The notes beneath the pieces were generated by a model. The model was not told the DNA's origin. It was given only the letters and a program-made list of their open reading frames with translations, and ran no database searches. A stretch of DNA of 64,000 nt from Fibrobacter sp. UWB10 (GTDB taxonomy: Bacteria; Fibrobacterota; Fibrobacteria; Fibrobacterales; Fibrobacteraceae), in the NCBI RefSeq assembly GCF_900182935.1, contig NZ_FXUE01000005.1:211782-275781 (forward strand), written 5' to 3'. The stretch's first letter is position 1. Every line of letters starts with the position of its first letter. Below are positions 33,260 to 43,203 of this stretch, piece after piece. Both the position numbers and the translations under genes were made by a program.

Positions 33260-34111
33260 ATGAAAAAGATTGCATTCCAGGGCCGTAAAGGCGCCTACAG
33301 CGACTGTGCCGCGCATTATCTGTTTGGTGAAGACATCGAAACGCTCCCGATGGACACTTTCGAAGAAATCTACCAAGCAATCGAAACAGGCGAAGCCGAC
33401 GGCGGTGCCATTCCTATCGAAAACTCGACAGCAGGCTCCATCGAGGCAAACTACGATTTGCTGTACAAGTGGCGCCACCGCATTGTGGGCGAAGTCATGC
33501 TTCGCATCGAGCACACCTTGTGCGTGATGCCTGGTGTCAAGCTTGGCGACCTGAAGCGCGTTTACAGCCACCCGCAGGCTCTTGCGCAGTGTTCCAAATT
33601 CTTTGCCGAAAACCCGCAGATTAAGGCGGTTCCGGCTTTCGATACCGCAGGCTCTGCCGAAGAACTTGCCGCTCGCAAGGCTAAAGACGAAGGCGCCATC
33701 GCAAGCGCCTACGCCGCAAAGATTTACAACTTGGACATTCTGAAAGCAGGCCTTGAAAACTTGAAGGGCACGAACTTCACGCGTTTCTACGGGATTCAAA
33801 AAATTCCCGCAGCCTTCGATACCATTGAAGGCGCCAAGACGACCATGCTATTCGAACTGGCTGACAATAACGCCGTGGGCGCACTCTACAATGCGCTGGG
33901 TTGCTTTGCCAAGCGCGGCATCAACTTGACCCGTTGCGAAAGCCGCCCGCACCCGGACAAACCGTGGGAATACATTTTCCACGTTTCGTTCGAAGCAAAC
34001 GTGAACGAAGACCGAGCAAAAGAAGCCCTTGTAGAACTCAAGAATTACACGAGCCAGATGTACATTCTGGGCACCTTCAAGAAAGGCGTAATCGAGACTT
34101 TGAAATACTAA
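33260..34111 (+). CDS. pheA: Prephenate dehydratase
   Basis: Converts prephenate to phenylpyruvate in Phe synthesis, 283 residues. It is a monofunctional form without chorismate mutase. The catalytic domain has AFQGRKGAYSDCAA, AIPIENSTAGSI, VYSHPQALAQC and the TRF motif in GTNFTRFYGIQ. The ACT regulatory domain has GALYNALGCFAKRGINLTRCESRP, with the ESRP residues that bind Phe. TATATTT ends 6 nt before the ATG. rph begins 11 nt downstream and looks co-transcribed. Confidence 0.95.
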   Translation: MKKIAFQGRKGAYSDCAAHYLFGEDIETLPMDTFEEIYQAIETGEADGGAIPIENSTAGSIEANYDLLYKWRHRIVGEVMLRIEHTLCVMPGVKLGDLKRVYSHPQALAQCSKFFAENPQIKAVPAFDTAGSAEELAARKAKDEGAIASAYAAKIYNLDILKAGLENLKGTNFTRFYGIQKIPAAFDTIEGAKTTMLFELADNNAVGALYNALGCFAKRGINLTRCESRPHPDKPWEYIFHVSFEANVNEDRAKEALVELKNYTSQMYILGTFKKGVIETLKY

Positions 34112-34122
34112 GAGGTAGAATT

Positions 34123-34848
34123 ATGGCTTACGAACGTACCGACAGAAAGTTTGACGAATACCGCAACCTTAAAATGACCACGGGCTTTATTTCAAGCGCC
34201 GACGGTTCTGTTCTGATTGAAATGGGTCGTACCCGCGTTATCTGTAACGCGACTCTCCTCCCTAAGGTTCCGGATTGGCTTGCCGGCAAAGGCACGGGCT
34301 GGATTACGGCTGAATACAGTCTGCTCCCGCAGAGTACGGGTAAGCGTGTGGAACGCGAGCGCAAGGGCGCGAGCGGCCGTACGCAAGAAATCCAGCGCCT
34401 GGTGGGCCGCTCGCTGCGCGGCGCAGCCGACCTGGCCGCCCTCGGTGAAAACGCCATCGTGGTCGACTGCGACGTGATCGAAGCCGACGGTGGCACTCGC
34501 ACCGCGAGCATTATCGGCGGCTTCGTAGCCCTTGCGCTCGCTCTCAAGAAAATCAAAGAACGCCTCGGCATTACCGCACAAATCCTGCAGCACGGCATTA
34601 CGGCAATTTCTGTCGGCGTTGTTGCGGGCAAACCGCTTTGCGACCTCTGCTATGTAGAAGATTCCGCAGCCGATGTCGACATGAACGTGGTCATGCAAGA
34701 CGCCAAGAACTTCATCGAAGTGCAGGGCACTGGCGAACACGCCAGCTTTGACCGCAACATGCTCAACACGCTCCTTGACCTCGGCGAAAACGCTTGCAAG
34801 GACATCTACAAAAAGCAGATGGAATTGATCGGCGGCGAACTGCCGTAA
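34123..34848 (+). CDS. rph: Ribonuclease PH
   Basis: Phosphorolytic 3'-5' exoribonuclease that trims tRNA 3' ends, 241 residues. Motifs include ERTDRKFDEYRNL, TGWITAEYSLLPQSTG, the basic phosphate-binding RERKGASGRTQEIQRLVGRSLR, VDCDVIEADGGTRTASI, and DLCYVEDSAADVDMN. The frame is open much further upstream within pheA, but AGAGGT lies 8 nt before ATG 34123 and the family starts there. A hairpin GAGTCGCTTGCGACTC and a strong terminator follow. Confidence 0.96.
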   Translation: MAYERTDRKFDEYRNLKMTTGFISSADGSVLIEMGRTRVICNATLLPKVPDWLAGKGTGWITAEYSLLPQSTGKRVERERKGASGRTQEIQRLVGRSLRGAADLAALGENAIVVDCDVIEADGGTRTASIIGGFVALALALKKIKERLGITAQILQHGITAISVGVVAGKPLCDLCYVEDSAADVDMNVVMQDAKNFIEVQGTGEHASFDRNMLNTLLDLGENACKDIYKKQMELIGGELP

Positions 34849-34916
34849 AAGGCAACGACTCATTAAGATGAGTCGCTTGCGACTCACAAGAGACCGCTCG
34901 GCTCTATCGCATTCAT

Positions 34917-34948
34917 AAAAAAGCCTGGTTTTTACACCAGGCTTTTTT
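34917..34948. terminator. Bidirectional terminator between rph and rfbA
   Basis: GCCTGGT and ACCAGGC arms with a 6-nt loop are flanked by AAAAAA and TTTTTT. It serves the two convergent genes. Confidence 0.85.
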
Positions 34949-34966
34949 CAATAGCTCACAATTGAA

Positions 34967-35854
34967 TTAGTAACGGATCTTGCCTTCGGCAACCTTGCGC
35001 AGGTGCTGGCCGTAAGGCGACTTTCCGTACTTGGCCGCAGACTCCAAGAGCTTATCCTTGGTAATCCAGCCGTTAATGTAGGCGATTTCTTCAACTGCAG
35101 AAATCTGAATTCCCTGGCGGTTTTCCACCATCTTCACGAACTCGCCCGCTTCAATCAGGCTGTCCATAGTACCGGTATCGAGCCAAGCAAAGCCGCGACC
35201 CAAGAGTTTCACGTCGAGTTCGCCTTGTTCCAAGTACACGCGATTCAGGTCGGTAATTTCAAGTTCGCCACGAGCACTCGGCTTCTGAGCCTTTGCGTAT
35301 GCAGACACGCGATTGTCATAGAAATAAAGACCCGTAATCGCATAGTTGCTCTTGGGTTCCTTCGGTTTTTCTTCAACCGAAATCACCTTACCCGACTCAT
35401 CGAATTCCACCACGCCAAAGCGTTCCGGATCTTCGACATAGTAGCCAAACACACTTGCGCGGCCATTTTCTTCGGCATTCTTCACTGCAGCTTTCAAAAG
35501 CGGGCTAAAGCCGTTACCGTAGAAAATGTTATCACCCAGCACCATGGCGCAGCAGTCATTACCGATAAATTCTTCACCCAGAATAAATGCCTGGGCAAGG
35601 CCATCGGGACTCGGCTGCACCTTGTAGCTCAAGTTCAGGCCCATCGAGGAACCGTCGCCCAACAAGCGTTCAAAGTTGGGCAAGTCCGTCGGAGTCGAGA
35701 TAATCAGGATATCGCGAATACCCGCAAGCATCAAAGTCGACAGCGGGTAATAAATCATGGGTTTGTCGTAAACAGGCAAAAGCTGTTTAGACGTCACCAT
35801 GGTCAGCGGGTAAAGCCTGGTACCGGAGCCTCCGGCGAGAACAATTCCTTTCAT
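34967..35854 (-). CDS. rfbA: Glucose-1-phosphate thymidylyltransferase RfbA/RmlA
   Basis: Makes dTDP-glucose, the first step to dTDP-rhamnose, 295 residues. The nucleotide-binding loop is [20 protein letters not shown] at the N-terminus. Further motifs are [64 protein letters not shown] and [13 protein letters not shown]. The start codon shares one base with the stop of the upstream tyrosine kinase gene (TAATG), so they form an operon, linking sugar-nucleotide supply to polysaccharide export control. rfbB-D are not present here. Confidence 0.95.
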   Translation of the reverse strand: MKGIVLAGGSGTRLYPLTMVTSKQLLPVYDKPMIYYPLSTLMLAGIRDILIISTPTDLPNFERLLGDGSSMGLNLSYKVQPSPDGLAQAFILGEEFIGNDCCAMVLGDNIFYGNGFSPLLKAAVKNAEENGRASVFGYYVEDPERFGVVEFDESGKVISVEEKPKEPKSNYAITGLYFYDNRVSAYAKAQKPSARGELEITDLNRVYLEQGELDVKLLGRGFAWLDTGTMDSLIEAGEFVKMVENRQGIQISAVEEIAYINGWITKDKLLESAAKYGKSPYGQHLRKVAEGKIRY

Positions 35855-37950
35855 TAGTATTTCCCGTACTTGTAGCCATACCCTTCGGTGCGACTGTGTT
35901 CGTATTTGTTAATAACGATAGAGGCGTGAGCCTGCGGGTTACCCTTAAGAATCTGGGCCATGCCATCCTTAATCGCTTCAATCGAATGCTTGTTGTATTC
36001 AATGACCATCACAATCTGGGCAGCAACGCGGCAAGCCAAGGCTGCGTCAGTCACCAACATAATCGGCGGCGTATCGACAATCACCAAATCATAATCATTC
36101 TTGAACTGTTCAATCAATTCTGCATAGTGCTTAGAACCAAGCAGTTCGGCCGGGTTTGCAGGCACATTGCCGCACGGCATTACATACAGGTTTTCAACTT
36201 CGGTCTTAAAGACAACTTCTTCGACCTTCACTTCGCGGAGCAGCACCTGCGAAAGACCGTTACTGCGCTTGATACCGAATTCCTTGTGGAGTCTACCCTT
36301 ACGCAAGTCCGCATCAATCAGCAAGACCTTCTTGCCAAGGCCAGCAAACAGAGCTGCCAGGTTCACCGAGACAAAGCTCTTGCCCACACCCGGAATAAGG
36401 CCGCTCACGCCAACCACAGAACCACCTTCGTCCATCATCGAGAATTCCAACGAAGAACGGAGAGCACGCAACGATTCCACAGCAACGTCGTCGGGTTCCA
36501 CCACAGCCAAAGGCCTTGTTCCCTTTGTTCCCTTGGGGTTGCCCTTCGGCACCTTGGCGTAAACAGTATAGCCCGTTTCCTTTTCAATGAACGAAGCGCT
36601 CTTTACGCCACTGCTAAACTTGGACTTGATCGAAACAATCGTTGCTCCGAGCAAGAATCCAAGGAACAGGGCAATGCAAAGTATCACGCGCTTCTTAGGC
36701 TTGGTCGGTTTGGTCACCTGTTCTGCAAAGTCCACAATACGCACAGAACCCACTTCGCCAGCAGACACCAGACGCAACTGCTGGATATTGTTCAAAAGCG
36801 AGGTGTACATGACCTTGGTGAGTTCCACCTGGTTCTGGAGTTTCAGCACTTCTTGCTGGGTAGCGGGGAGTTTCTTGACTTCGCTAGACGTTCCGGCAAG
36901 TTCACGCTTCAAGGCGTTTTCTTGATCTTCGAGAGTCTTGACCGTCGGGTGTTCAGAATGGAACAAGCGAATCGCTTCTTGCTTTTTCTGCTGCAGCGAC
37001 AAAATATCCTGTTGCAACTTCATGCGGCGTTGCAGCACCAACTGCGTTTCGGCATTAATGTCGACAGAGCCCACCTGATTGCGGTAAGTATTGAGATTCA
37101 ACAGCGAAGAATCCATCTGGGCCTTGACATCCGGCAACTGCTTTTCAAGGAATTCCAACGTTTTCTGAGCTTCGGCATTGCGTTCTTCCACATTCTGGCG
37201 CAAGTAAGAAGAAGCAACCTCATTCAAGATTTCCACGCCGCGGTCTGGATAAATATCCTGGTACGAAAATTCAAGAATTCCGGTCTTTTTACCTTTTTCC
37301 TTGACATCGAATGCGGAACGGAACTTGGCGATTGCATCGAGACGCTTAAACTTGGATATTGCAAAGCGCTGTCCTTCACGCACATCAGCCTTGAAAATGC
37401 CAAACGTAGCCGAATCACCCGCATAGACAAAGTGATACGTCTGACCAACCGTACCAGAAAGCACCAGGCTATCCTTATAGTCATAAAGGTCAAAATTGCC
37501 CAAAGAATCCTTCGTTTCAAGAATCCAAGGTTCTTCGCGCAAATCGGCCGGCAAGCGTTCCTTGTTATAGCTAAAGTTCATCAAGTCGACACGGCCTTCC
37601 TTATGCAGCAAGCGGTCCAACTTGTTCAACGGTTCGGCAACCAAGTCCAAACGCATCTTTTCTACAGCAGAACCCATCACCTGACGGCTCTTGATGAGTT
37701 CCATTTCCGTTTCGGCAGGGCTGCTCGTTGCGAACAGATTTCCAAGACCACCAACCAGGCCCGCGCTCTTGTTGCTCTTCGATTCAATCTGCAGCAAGGC
37801 ATCAACCTGATAAACAGGCCTAATCCACATGGCAACAAACACGCCGACAAACGCCGCAAGGAGAATGCTGGGCACCATAATCGCCCAATTCTTCGCAAGT
37901 TCCTTTAAATATTCACCGACATCGGTTTCTTCTTTTTTCTTTGTTGCCAT
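35854..37950 (-). CDS. Polysaccharide co-polymerase with tyrosine autokinase (Wzc-like BY-kinase)
   Basis: An inner-membrane protein of 698 residues. It has an N-terminal Wzz domain (TM helix near residue 25, [19 protein letters not shown]), a long periplasmic coiled coil (~230-400) and a second TM helix near 430 ([19 protein letters not shown]). The cytoplasmic kinase carries Walker [15 protein letters not shown] near residue 515, Walker A' [17 protein letters not shown] and Walker [11 protein letters not shown]. The C-terminal tyrosine cluster is [16 protein letters not shown], with five Tyr. Such proteins set chain length and export of capsule or exopolysaccharide. rfbA overlaps its stop. 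GGAAA precedes the ATG. Confidence 0.93.
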   Translation of the reverse strand: MATKKKEETDVGEYLKELAKNWAIMVPSILLAAFVGVFVAMWIRPVYQVDALLQIESKSNKSAGLVGGLGNLFATSSPAETEMELIKSRQVMGSAVEKMRLDLVAEPLNKLDRLLHKEGRVDLMNFSYNKERLPADLREEPWILETKDSLGNFDLYDYKDSLVLSGTVGQTYHFVYAGDSATFGIFKADVREGQRFAISKFKRLDAIAKFRSAFDVKEKGKKTGILEFSYQDIYPDRGVEILNEVASSYLRQNVEERNAEAQKTLEFLEKQLPDVKAQMDSSLLNLNTYRNQVGSVDINAETQLVLQRRMKLQQDILSLQQKKQEAIRLFHSEHPTVKTLEDQENALKRELAGTSSEVKKLPATQQEVLKLQNQVELTKVMYTSLLNNIQQLRLVSAGEVGSVRIVDFAEQVTKPTKPKKRVILCIALFLGFLLGATIVSIKSKFSSGVKSASFIEKETGYTVYAKVPKGNPKGTKGTRPLAVVEPDDVAVESLRALRSSLEFSMMDEGGSVVGVSGLIPGVGKSFVSVNLAALFAGLGKKVLLIDADLRKGRLHKEFGIKRSNGLSQVLLREVKVEEVVFKTEVENLYVMPCGNVPANPAELLGSKHYAELIEQFKNDYDLVIVDTPPIMLVTDAALACRVAAQIVMVIEYNKHSIEAIKDGMAQILKGNPQAHASIVINKYEHSRTEGYGYKYGKY

Positions 37951-38027
37951 AACTGGTTTCCTTCAAACTCAATACAAGGCAAAATTTAGCAAAACCGAAC
38001 TATTTTCAAAAAGCTATCTTTGGCATT

Positions 38028-40628
38028 ATGAGTGAAAACACCCGCAAAACATTGAAAGACTTCTTGCCCCAAACCCCTTTTAACGCTGGCGAAGGCGCCG
38101 AAACCATATTGGAATCGTTTATGGAATGGGCTGAGTCTCGCGGGACATCACTCTACCCCGCTCAAGAAGAAGCCATCTTGGAGCTTTTGGACGGCAAGAA
38201 CGTCATTCTCAATACGCCCACGGGTTCCGGAAAATCGATGGTCGCCTTGGCCCTCCATTTCGACAGTTTGGCCCACGGCAGGCGTAGCGTTTACACTTGC
38301 CCCATCAAGGCCCTGGTCAACGAAAAATGGATGGCACTCAGCAAAGAATTCGGCGCCGAGAATGTAGGGCTCTCGACAGGAGATGCGACCGTCAACCATG
38401 ACGCTCCTATCCTTTGTTGTACCGCAGAAATCTTAAGTAACATGGCGCTAAGTGAAGGCGGAATGCTCACGATTACCGACGTGGTCATGGACGAATTCCA
38501 TTACTATTCCGACAAGGAACGCGGTGTCGCTTGGCAAGTACCGCTGTTGACCCTTCCGCAGGCACGATTCCTGCTCATGAGCGCAACCGTCGGCGCTACC
38601 GAATTTTTCGAACGCGACATGACAAAACATACGGGCCGCGAATCCGTCACGGTGCGTTCCAGCCAAAGGCCCGTACCGCTCGATTTCAGCTACAGCACCA
38701 CAGAAATTTCGACGGCTGTACAAAAACTTGTAAACGACGGCAAGGCCCCCGTTTACGTAGTACACTTTACGCAGGCACAAGCCGCCATGAACGCCCAAAA
38801 CTTCATGAGTTTGGACCTGTGCAATAAAGAAGAAAAGCAAGCCATTAACGAAGCAATCAAAGAAGTCCGATTCAGCAGTCCCTACGGCCCCGAAGTCAAA
38901 CGCTGGCTCAAGCAGGGCATCGGTTTGCACCACGCCGGACTTTTGCCCAAGTACCGCATTCTCTGCGAAAAACTCGCCCAAAAAGGGTTGCTCAAAGTCA
39001 TTTGCGGCACCGACACGCTTGGCGTGGGCGTAAACGTTCCGATTCGAACGGTTCTTTTCACACAACTTTGCAAGTACAGCGGCGACAAAACGGCGATTCT
39101 GACCGCCCGTGATTTTCACCAGATTGCAGGCCGCGCGGGCCGCAAGGGTTTCGATGACATCGGCTATGTGGTCGCGCAGGCGCCCGAACACGTGATTGAA
39201 AATCTAAAACTCGAAGCCAAGACCAAAACGACTGGCAAAAAATTCCAGAAAAAGAAACCGCCTGAACACGGCTACGTTCCTTTTGACGAAAGCACCTTCA
39301 AGCGTTTGATTGCCGCATCGCCAGAACCGCTGACTTCTAGTTTCCAGGTGAGCCACGGAATGCTCTTGAACATTCTGAGCCGCCCTACCGATGGTTGCCT
39401 TGCCATGCGCAACCTGCTCAAGGATTGCCACGAAAGCGCCGCCAGCAAAAAGCAATTGCAGCACCGCGCCTTCCAACTCTTCAAGAGCCTCGTCAAAAAG
39501 AATATCATCGAATTTATTACACCAATTGCGCCCGGCTACAGTAAGCTCCGCGTGAATATGGACTTGCAAGACGACTTTTCAATGAACCAGCCGCTTTCGC
39601 TGTATTTGGTCGATACCTTGCCCAAATTGGACCGCGAAAGCCCGGAATACGCCCTCGACGTGATTACTTTATGCGAAAGCATCGTCGAAAATCCAGACGC
39701 CATCTTGCGCATTCAGCAGAATAAGGCGCGCAACGCCAAACTCGACGAACTCAAAGCGCAAGGCATGGAATTTAACCAGCGCATGGAAGAACTCGAAAAA
39801 GTCGAGTACCCCAAGCCGCTCCGCGATTTCATTTACGACACGTACAATGCCTTCGCCGAAGAACACCCCTGGGTCGATGTGAATATTGAGCCCAAGAGCA
39901 TTGTGCGCGAAATGTTCGAAAACTTCAGCACCTTCAGCGGGTACGTCAAACAATACGGCCTGCAACGCATGGAAGCCATTTTGCTTAGACACTTGAATAG
40001 CGTTTACAAGGTGCTTTCGCAGACCGTTCCCGACGGCTACAAGAACGAAGAACTCCTCGACATGCAAGATTATCTCGGCGACATGATTCGCCGCACCGAC
40101 TCAAGCTTGCTCGAAGAATGGGAAAAGATGGCCCACCCCGAAGACTACCAGAAACGCATGGAAGCCGCAGGCGCCACGGAACTCGAAACCGCCTTCGGGG
40201 CCGACAAGGTGGCCGCCGACATTACCTACGACAAGAAGCGCTTTATTGTCATGGTACGCCAGCGCATATTCCAGCTTATGTCAGCACTCCAGAAACAAGC
40301 CTATGGCGATGTGCTCGATATGCTCGCCGACGACCTCGCCGAAGGCCAAATGCTCGTGGACGGCGAAGGCAAGCCCTGGACCGAATCGATGCTCATGGAA
40401 ATCATGGCCGCCTACACCGCAGAACATCACAAGTTCCGCCTCGATGTCGAAGGCCGCTCGCTACACCATACGATTATCACCTACGAAGGCGAAATCATGC
40501 ACGTTCAGCAAATGCTGCAAGACGAAGAAGATTTCAACGACTGGAGCATCGATTTCGACGTGAATCTTGCCGAATGCCGCGACGCCGGCATGCCGCTCCT
40601 CAAAATGACTCGCATCGGCGAGGTTTAG
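38028..40628 (+). CDS. Ski2-like DEAD/DEAH-box helicase with DUF3516-like C-terminus
   Basis: The protein has 866 residues. Helicase motifs are Q-like [20 protein letters not shown] (near residue 64), Ia [19 protein letters not shown] (DExH variant), [26 protein letters not shown] and [12 protein letters not shown]. The C-terminal ~430 residues are helical and include [19 protein letters not shown], as in bacterial Ski2-like proteins with DUF3516. The role is probably RNA or DNA unwinding; the substrate is unknown. A perfect TATCTTTG ends 5 nt before the ATG, without a ribosome binding site, so the mRNA is probably leaderless. Confidence 0.88.
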   Translation: MSENTRKTLKDFLPQTPFNAGEGAETILESFMEWAESRGTSLYPAQEEAILELLDGKNVILNTPTGSGKSMVALALHFDSLAHGRRSVYTCPIKALVNEKWMALSKEFGAENVGLSTGDATVNHDAPILCCTAEILSNMALSEGGMLTITDVVMDEFHYYSDKERGVAWQVPLLTLPQARFLLMSATVGATEFFERDMTKHTGRESVTVRSSQRPVPLDFSYSTTEISTAVQKLVNDGKAPVYVVHFTQAQAAMNAQNFMSLDLCNKEEKQAINEAIKEVRFSSPYGPEVKRWLKQGIGLHHAGLLPKYRILCEKLAQKGLLKVICGTDTLGVGVNVPIRTVLFTQLCKYSGDKTAILTARDFHQIAGRAGRKGFDDIGYVVAQAPEHVIENLKLEAKTKTTGKKFQKKKPPEHGYVPFDESTFKRLIAASPEPLTSSFQVSHGMLLNILSRPTDGCLAMRNLLKDCHESAASKKQLQHRAFQLFKSLVKKNIIEFITPIAPGYSKLRVNMDLQDDFSMNQPLSLYLVDTLPKLDRESPEYALDVITLCESIVENPDAILRIQQNKARNAKLDELKAQGMEFNQRMEELEKVEYPKPLRDFIYDTYNAFAEEHPWVDVNIEPKSIVREMFENFSTFSGYVKQYGLQRMEAILLRHLNSVYKVLSQTVPDGYKNEELLDMQDYLGDMIRRTDSSLLEEWEKMAHPEDYQKRMEAAGATELETAFGADKVAADITYDKKRFIVMVRQRIFQLMSALQKQAYGDVLDMLADDLAEGQMLVDGEGKPWTESMLMEIMAAYTAEHHKFRLDVEGRSLHHTIITYEGEIMHVQQMLQDEEDFNDWSIDFDVNLAECRDAGMPLLKMTRIGEV

Positions 40629-40629
40629 C

Positions 40630-40655
40630 AAAAACGCACCCCCGAAGGGGTGCGC
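40630..40655 (-). terminator. Terminator for the 40683-41627 lipoprotein gene
   Basis: CGCACCCC and GGGGTGCG arms with a 4-nt loop. The T-run (GTTTTT) is on the minus strand. Confidence 0.7.
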
Positions 40656-40682
40656 TAATCATTCCAAGGAGCTAGGTGATGA

Positions 40683-41627
40683 TTAATCTTTTTTTCCTGG
40701 TTTCAGCGTATACACATATTCCATGTGGTTTCCAAAAACCATATACTTTGCATCGGCATAAACACCTTCATTCTTGAGCTTAAACGCAGCTCGTGTCATA
40801 CAGGAACAACTTTCGCCCGGATCTAATTTCACGGAATCTAGTTTCGTCATTTCGGGCTTTACGTACAGTGTATCGCCCGAAGGGAACACATTAGCACTTG
40901 CAACTTTTTCATCGCAATTAAACCCCTTTTCAAAAACCAATACGACATCATCTCCGTCATAATGCGTTCTTGCAAACGGCGCACCTACCCCATTAGAATC
41001 CCTTTCCGAAAAATCATTCCAGGCGTCTACATAGAGATACTTGTTACTCAAGAGATCTTCATTTTCATCGAGCATTGCATCGCAATGACCTATCACATCC
41101 GTCACTTCTTGATGCGGCTCCGATTCATCAAATTCCGGTGCATCGGGAATAAAGGGGACTTCGATTTCGGGCCTTACAGGCGCAGGTTCAGAAGTCACTG
41201 CAAAAACTTCACCAGAATATTTGAAATACTTGGCATCGGCATCGCTTGACTTAATACTGAACAGGTGATCCTTGATGCACATGCAGCTTGTCACGGCGGC
41301 ATCTTCCAGATTGAACCAGATTTCCAAGGTATCGCCCAATCGCTTAGACTTGAAATCGGCCATAATGCCGCAGTAATCATTCAATTCAGGAACCAAGATT
41401 TGATTGTTTCCCGTTGAATCTTCAACTAGGTACGCTTTATCCAATTCATCGGAGCCCGCTTTTTTGTATAAAACGCCCAAGCCGTTATCAAGGCATTGGC
41501 CCAACATCAGTTCGACTTTATTGGACCCTGCCGAAGCATGATTACCGTTAGAATTCGACGAAGAATCATCGCTACACGCCAAGAGCGCAAGCGAAAGCGC
41601 GGCACAACAAACCCAAACTTTTTTCAT
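40683..41627 (-). CDS. Lipoprotein with two related Cys-containing domains, unknown function
   Basis: The protein has 314 residues. The lipobox LLAC gives Cys18, followed by a Ser/Asn spacer. Two similar domains can be seen. The first (residues ~38-145) ends with SCMCIKDHLFSIKSSDADAKYFKYSG; the second (~180-305) ends with SCSCMTRAAFKLKNEGVYADAKYMVFG. Each domain has an earlier GQC or GHC cysteine, an internal Cys and a CxC pair, so two copies of a disulfide-containing fold are likely. A Pro/Glu-rich hinge separates them (PVRPEIEVPFIPDAPEFDE). No known family is recognised. Confidence 0.65.
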   Translation of the reverse strand: MKKVWVCCAALSLALLACSDDSSSNSNGNHASAGSNKVELMLGQCLDNGLGVLYKKAGSDELDKAYLVEDSTGNNQILVPELNDYCGIMADFKSKRLGDTLEIWFNLEDAAVTSCMCIKDHLFSIKSSDADAKYFKYSGEVFAVTSEPAPVRPEIEVPFIPDAPEFDESEPHQEVTDVIGHCDAMLDENEDLLSNKYLYVDAWNDFSERDSNGVGAPFARTHYDGDDVVLVFEKGFNCDEKVASANVFPSGDTLYVKPEMTKLDSVKLDPGESCSCMTRAAFKLKNEGVYADAKYMVFGNHMEYVYTLKPGKKD

Positions 41628-41842
41628 AAAAGCCTCCTAAGACGCCTTTCAATATAAATTAATCCACTACTCTGCACAAGGGACTTTACAGTTTTTGCAA
41701 TATCCAGTGTTTTTCGTCACGGGAAACAGGCAAATCTGTAATTACTGTTTTCAAAAAATATTTTTTTGCTTATTTAGCCGTTAGAACAGGTTATTCCCGG
41801 CTAAGCAAGGGCGAACAGGGTGGGAAATATCCCAAATTTTTC

Positions 41843-41850
41843 TATTTTTG
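41843..41850 (+). promoter_or_regulatory. TAnnTTTG promoter box for the aminotransferase-gltA pair
   Basis: TATTTTTG lies 30 nt upstream of the ATG at 41880, giving a ~23-nt leader with AAAAGGA. The preceding spacer 41628-41842 has no gene; it holds an AT-rich stretch and GGGAAATATCCC. Confidence 0.5.
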
Positions 41851-41879
41851 CACCCGCAAAAATTTAAAAGGACTCCACT

Positions 41880-43172
41880 ATGAACTACAATCCTTTAGCA
41901 CAGGCTCTCAACGCCGAACTTTCAACCAACGGCTGCAAAGTTCTCGACATGCTCTCTGAACAGGGCAAGGCAATCTTCTTCCCCCGCAAGGGTATCCTCG
42001 GCCAGGGTGCCGAAGCCAAGGGCTCCGAAATCAACGCTACGATCGGTACCGCCCTCGAAGACGATGGCAGCCCGTTGGTGCTGGATTGCGTTCTCAAGTC
42101 CCTGAACCTCCCCAAGACTTCTTTCCTGTATGCCCCGAGCTTCGGTAACCCGGACCTCCGCAAGGCCTGGAAGGAACAGGTCATCATCAAGAACCCGACC
42201 CTCAAGCAGAAGAACTTCAGCAACCCGGTCGTGACCTGCGCCCTCACCCACGCCATCAGCTGCGCCGGCTACATGTTCCTCGACGCTGGCGACGAAGTGA
42301 TCATTCCGGACCTGTACTGGGACAACTACGAACTCGTGTTCGAAAACGCCCGCGGCGCCAAGATCAAGACCTTTAACACCTTCAAGAACGGCGGCTTCGA
42401 CACTGAAGCCCTCAAGGCCGCTCTCGAAGCCAGCAAGGGCGACAAGAAGGTCGTTCTCCTGAACTTCCCAAACAACCCGACCGGTTACACCGCTACTGAA
42501 AAGGAAGCCGTCGAAATCGCCAAGATCCTCACCGAATGCGCCGCCAAGGGCAACAAGGTGGTGGCCCTCCTCGACGACGCTTACTTCGGACTGGTGTACG
42601 AAGAAGGCGTGACCAAGGAATCCCTTTTCGTGAAGCTCGTTGACGCTCACGAAAACCTCCTCGCCGTCAAGCTCGACGGTCCGACCAAGGAAGACTACGT
42701 ATGGGGATTCCGCGTGGGCTTCATGAGTTTCGGCTTCAAGGGTGCAAGCGAAGCACAGCTCAAGGCTCTCGAAGACAAAGCCGCCGGTACCGTCCGTGGC
42801 AACATCTCCAACGCCCCGAGCATCAGCCAGAAGATCCTGCTCGCCGCTTACCAGAGCGAAGAATACGCCAAGCAGAAGGCTGAAAAGTACGCTACCCTCA
42901 AGAAGCGCTACGACATCATCAAGGAAGTCTTGGCCGCCCATCCGGAATACAAGGACGCCTTTGACCCGATGCCGTGCAACAGCGGTTACTTTATGTGCAT
43001 CAAGCCGAAGGGCGTTGACGCAGAACAGCTCCGCGAAAAGCTCATCAAGGACTACAGCACCGGTACGATCACGCTTTCCGGCCTGATTCGCCTCGCATTC
43101 TCTGCCGTGCCGACCGAAAAGCTTCCCAAGCTGTTCGACAATATCTATAATTGCATTTTGAAGATGAAGTAA
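41880..43172 (+). CDS. Class I/II PLP aminotransferase (aromatic/aspartate type)
   Basis: The protein has 430 residues in fold type I. Visible are SEINATIGTALEDDG, YAPSFGNPDLRKAW, THAISCAGYMFLDAGDEVIIPDLYWDNY, the Asn/Pro loop VLLNFPNNPTGYT, LLDDAYFGL with the pyridine-binding Asp, and the Schiff-base lysine region LLAVKLDGPTKEDYVWGFRVGF. The arginine for the substrate carboxylate lies in GLIRLAFSAVP. Exact amino donor unclear: aromatic or aspartate aminotransferase. It sits 31 nt before gltA with a hairpin between them, so glutamate or oxaloacetate metabolism is a sensible link. Codon bias suggests high expression. Confidence 0.85.
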   Translation: MNYNPLAQALNAELSTNGCKVLDMLSEQGKAIFFPRKGILGQGAEAKGSEINATIGTALEDDGSPLVLDCVLKSLNLPKTSFLYAPSFGNPDLRKAWKEQVIIKNPTLKQKNFSNPVVTCALTHAISCAGYMFLDAGDEVIIPDLYWDNYELVFENARGAKIKTFNTFKNGGFDTEALKAALEASKGDKKVVLLNFPNNPTGYTATEKEAVEIAKILTECAAKGNKVVALLDDAYFGLVYEEGVTKESLFVKLVDAHENLLAVKLDGPTKEDYVWGFRVGFMSFGFKGASEAQLKALEDKAAGTVRGNISNAPSISQKILLAAYQSEEYAKQKAEKYATLKKRYDIIKEVLAAHPEYKDAFDPMPCNSGYFMCIKPKGVDAEQLREKLIKDYSTGTITLSGLIRLAFSAVPTEKLPKLFDNIYNCILKMK

Positions 43173-43190
43173 GGTACGGGAACCCGTACC
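43173..43190 (+). promoter_or_regulatory. Hairpin between aminotransferase gene and gltA
   Basis: GGTACGGG-AA-CCCGTACC is a perfect 8-bp inverted repeat directly before TCCTGGAGGA, the gltA ribosome binding site. There is no T-run, so it is not a terminator. An mRNA-stability or processing hairpin is possible. Confidence 0.55.
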
Positions 43191-43203
43191 TCCTGGAGGA
43201 ATA

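Noticed and set aside
35896..37908. 670-residue plus-strand frame opposite the tyrosine kinase gene
   Set aside because: Antisense shadow rich in His, Arg and Phe; the minus-strand product has all BY-kinase motifs.
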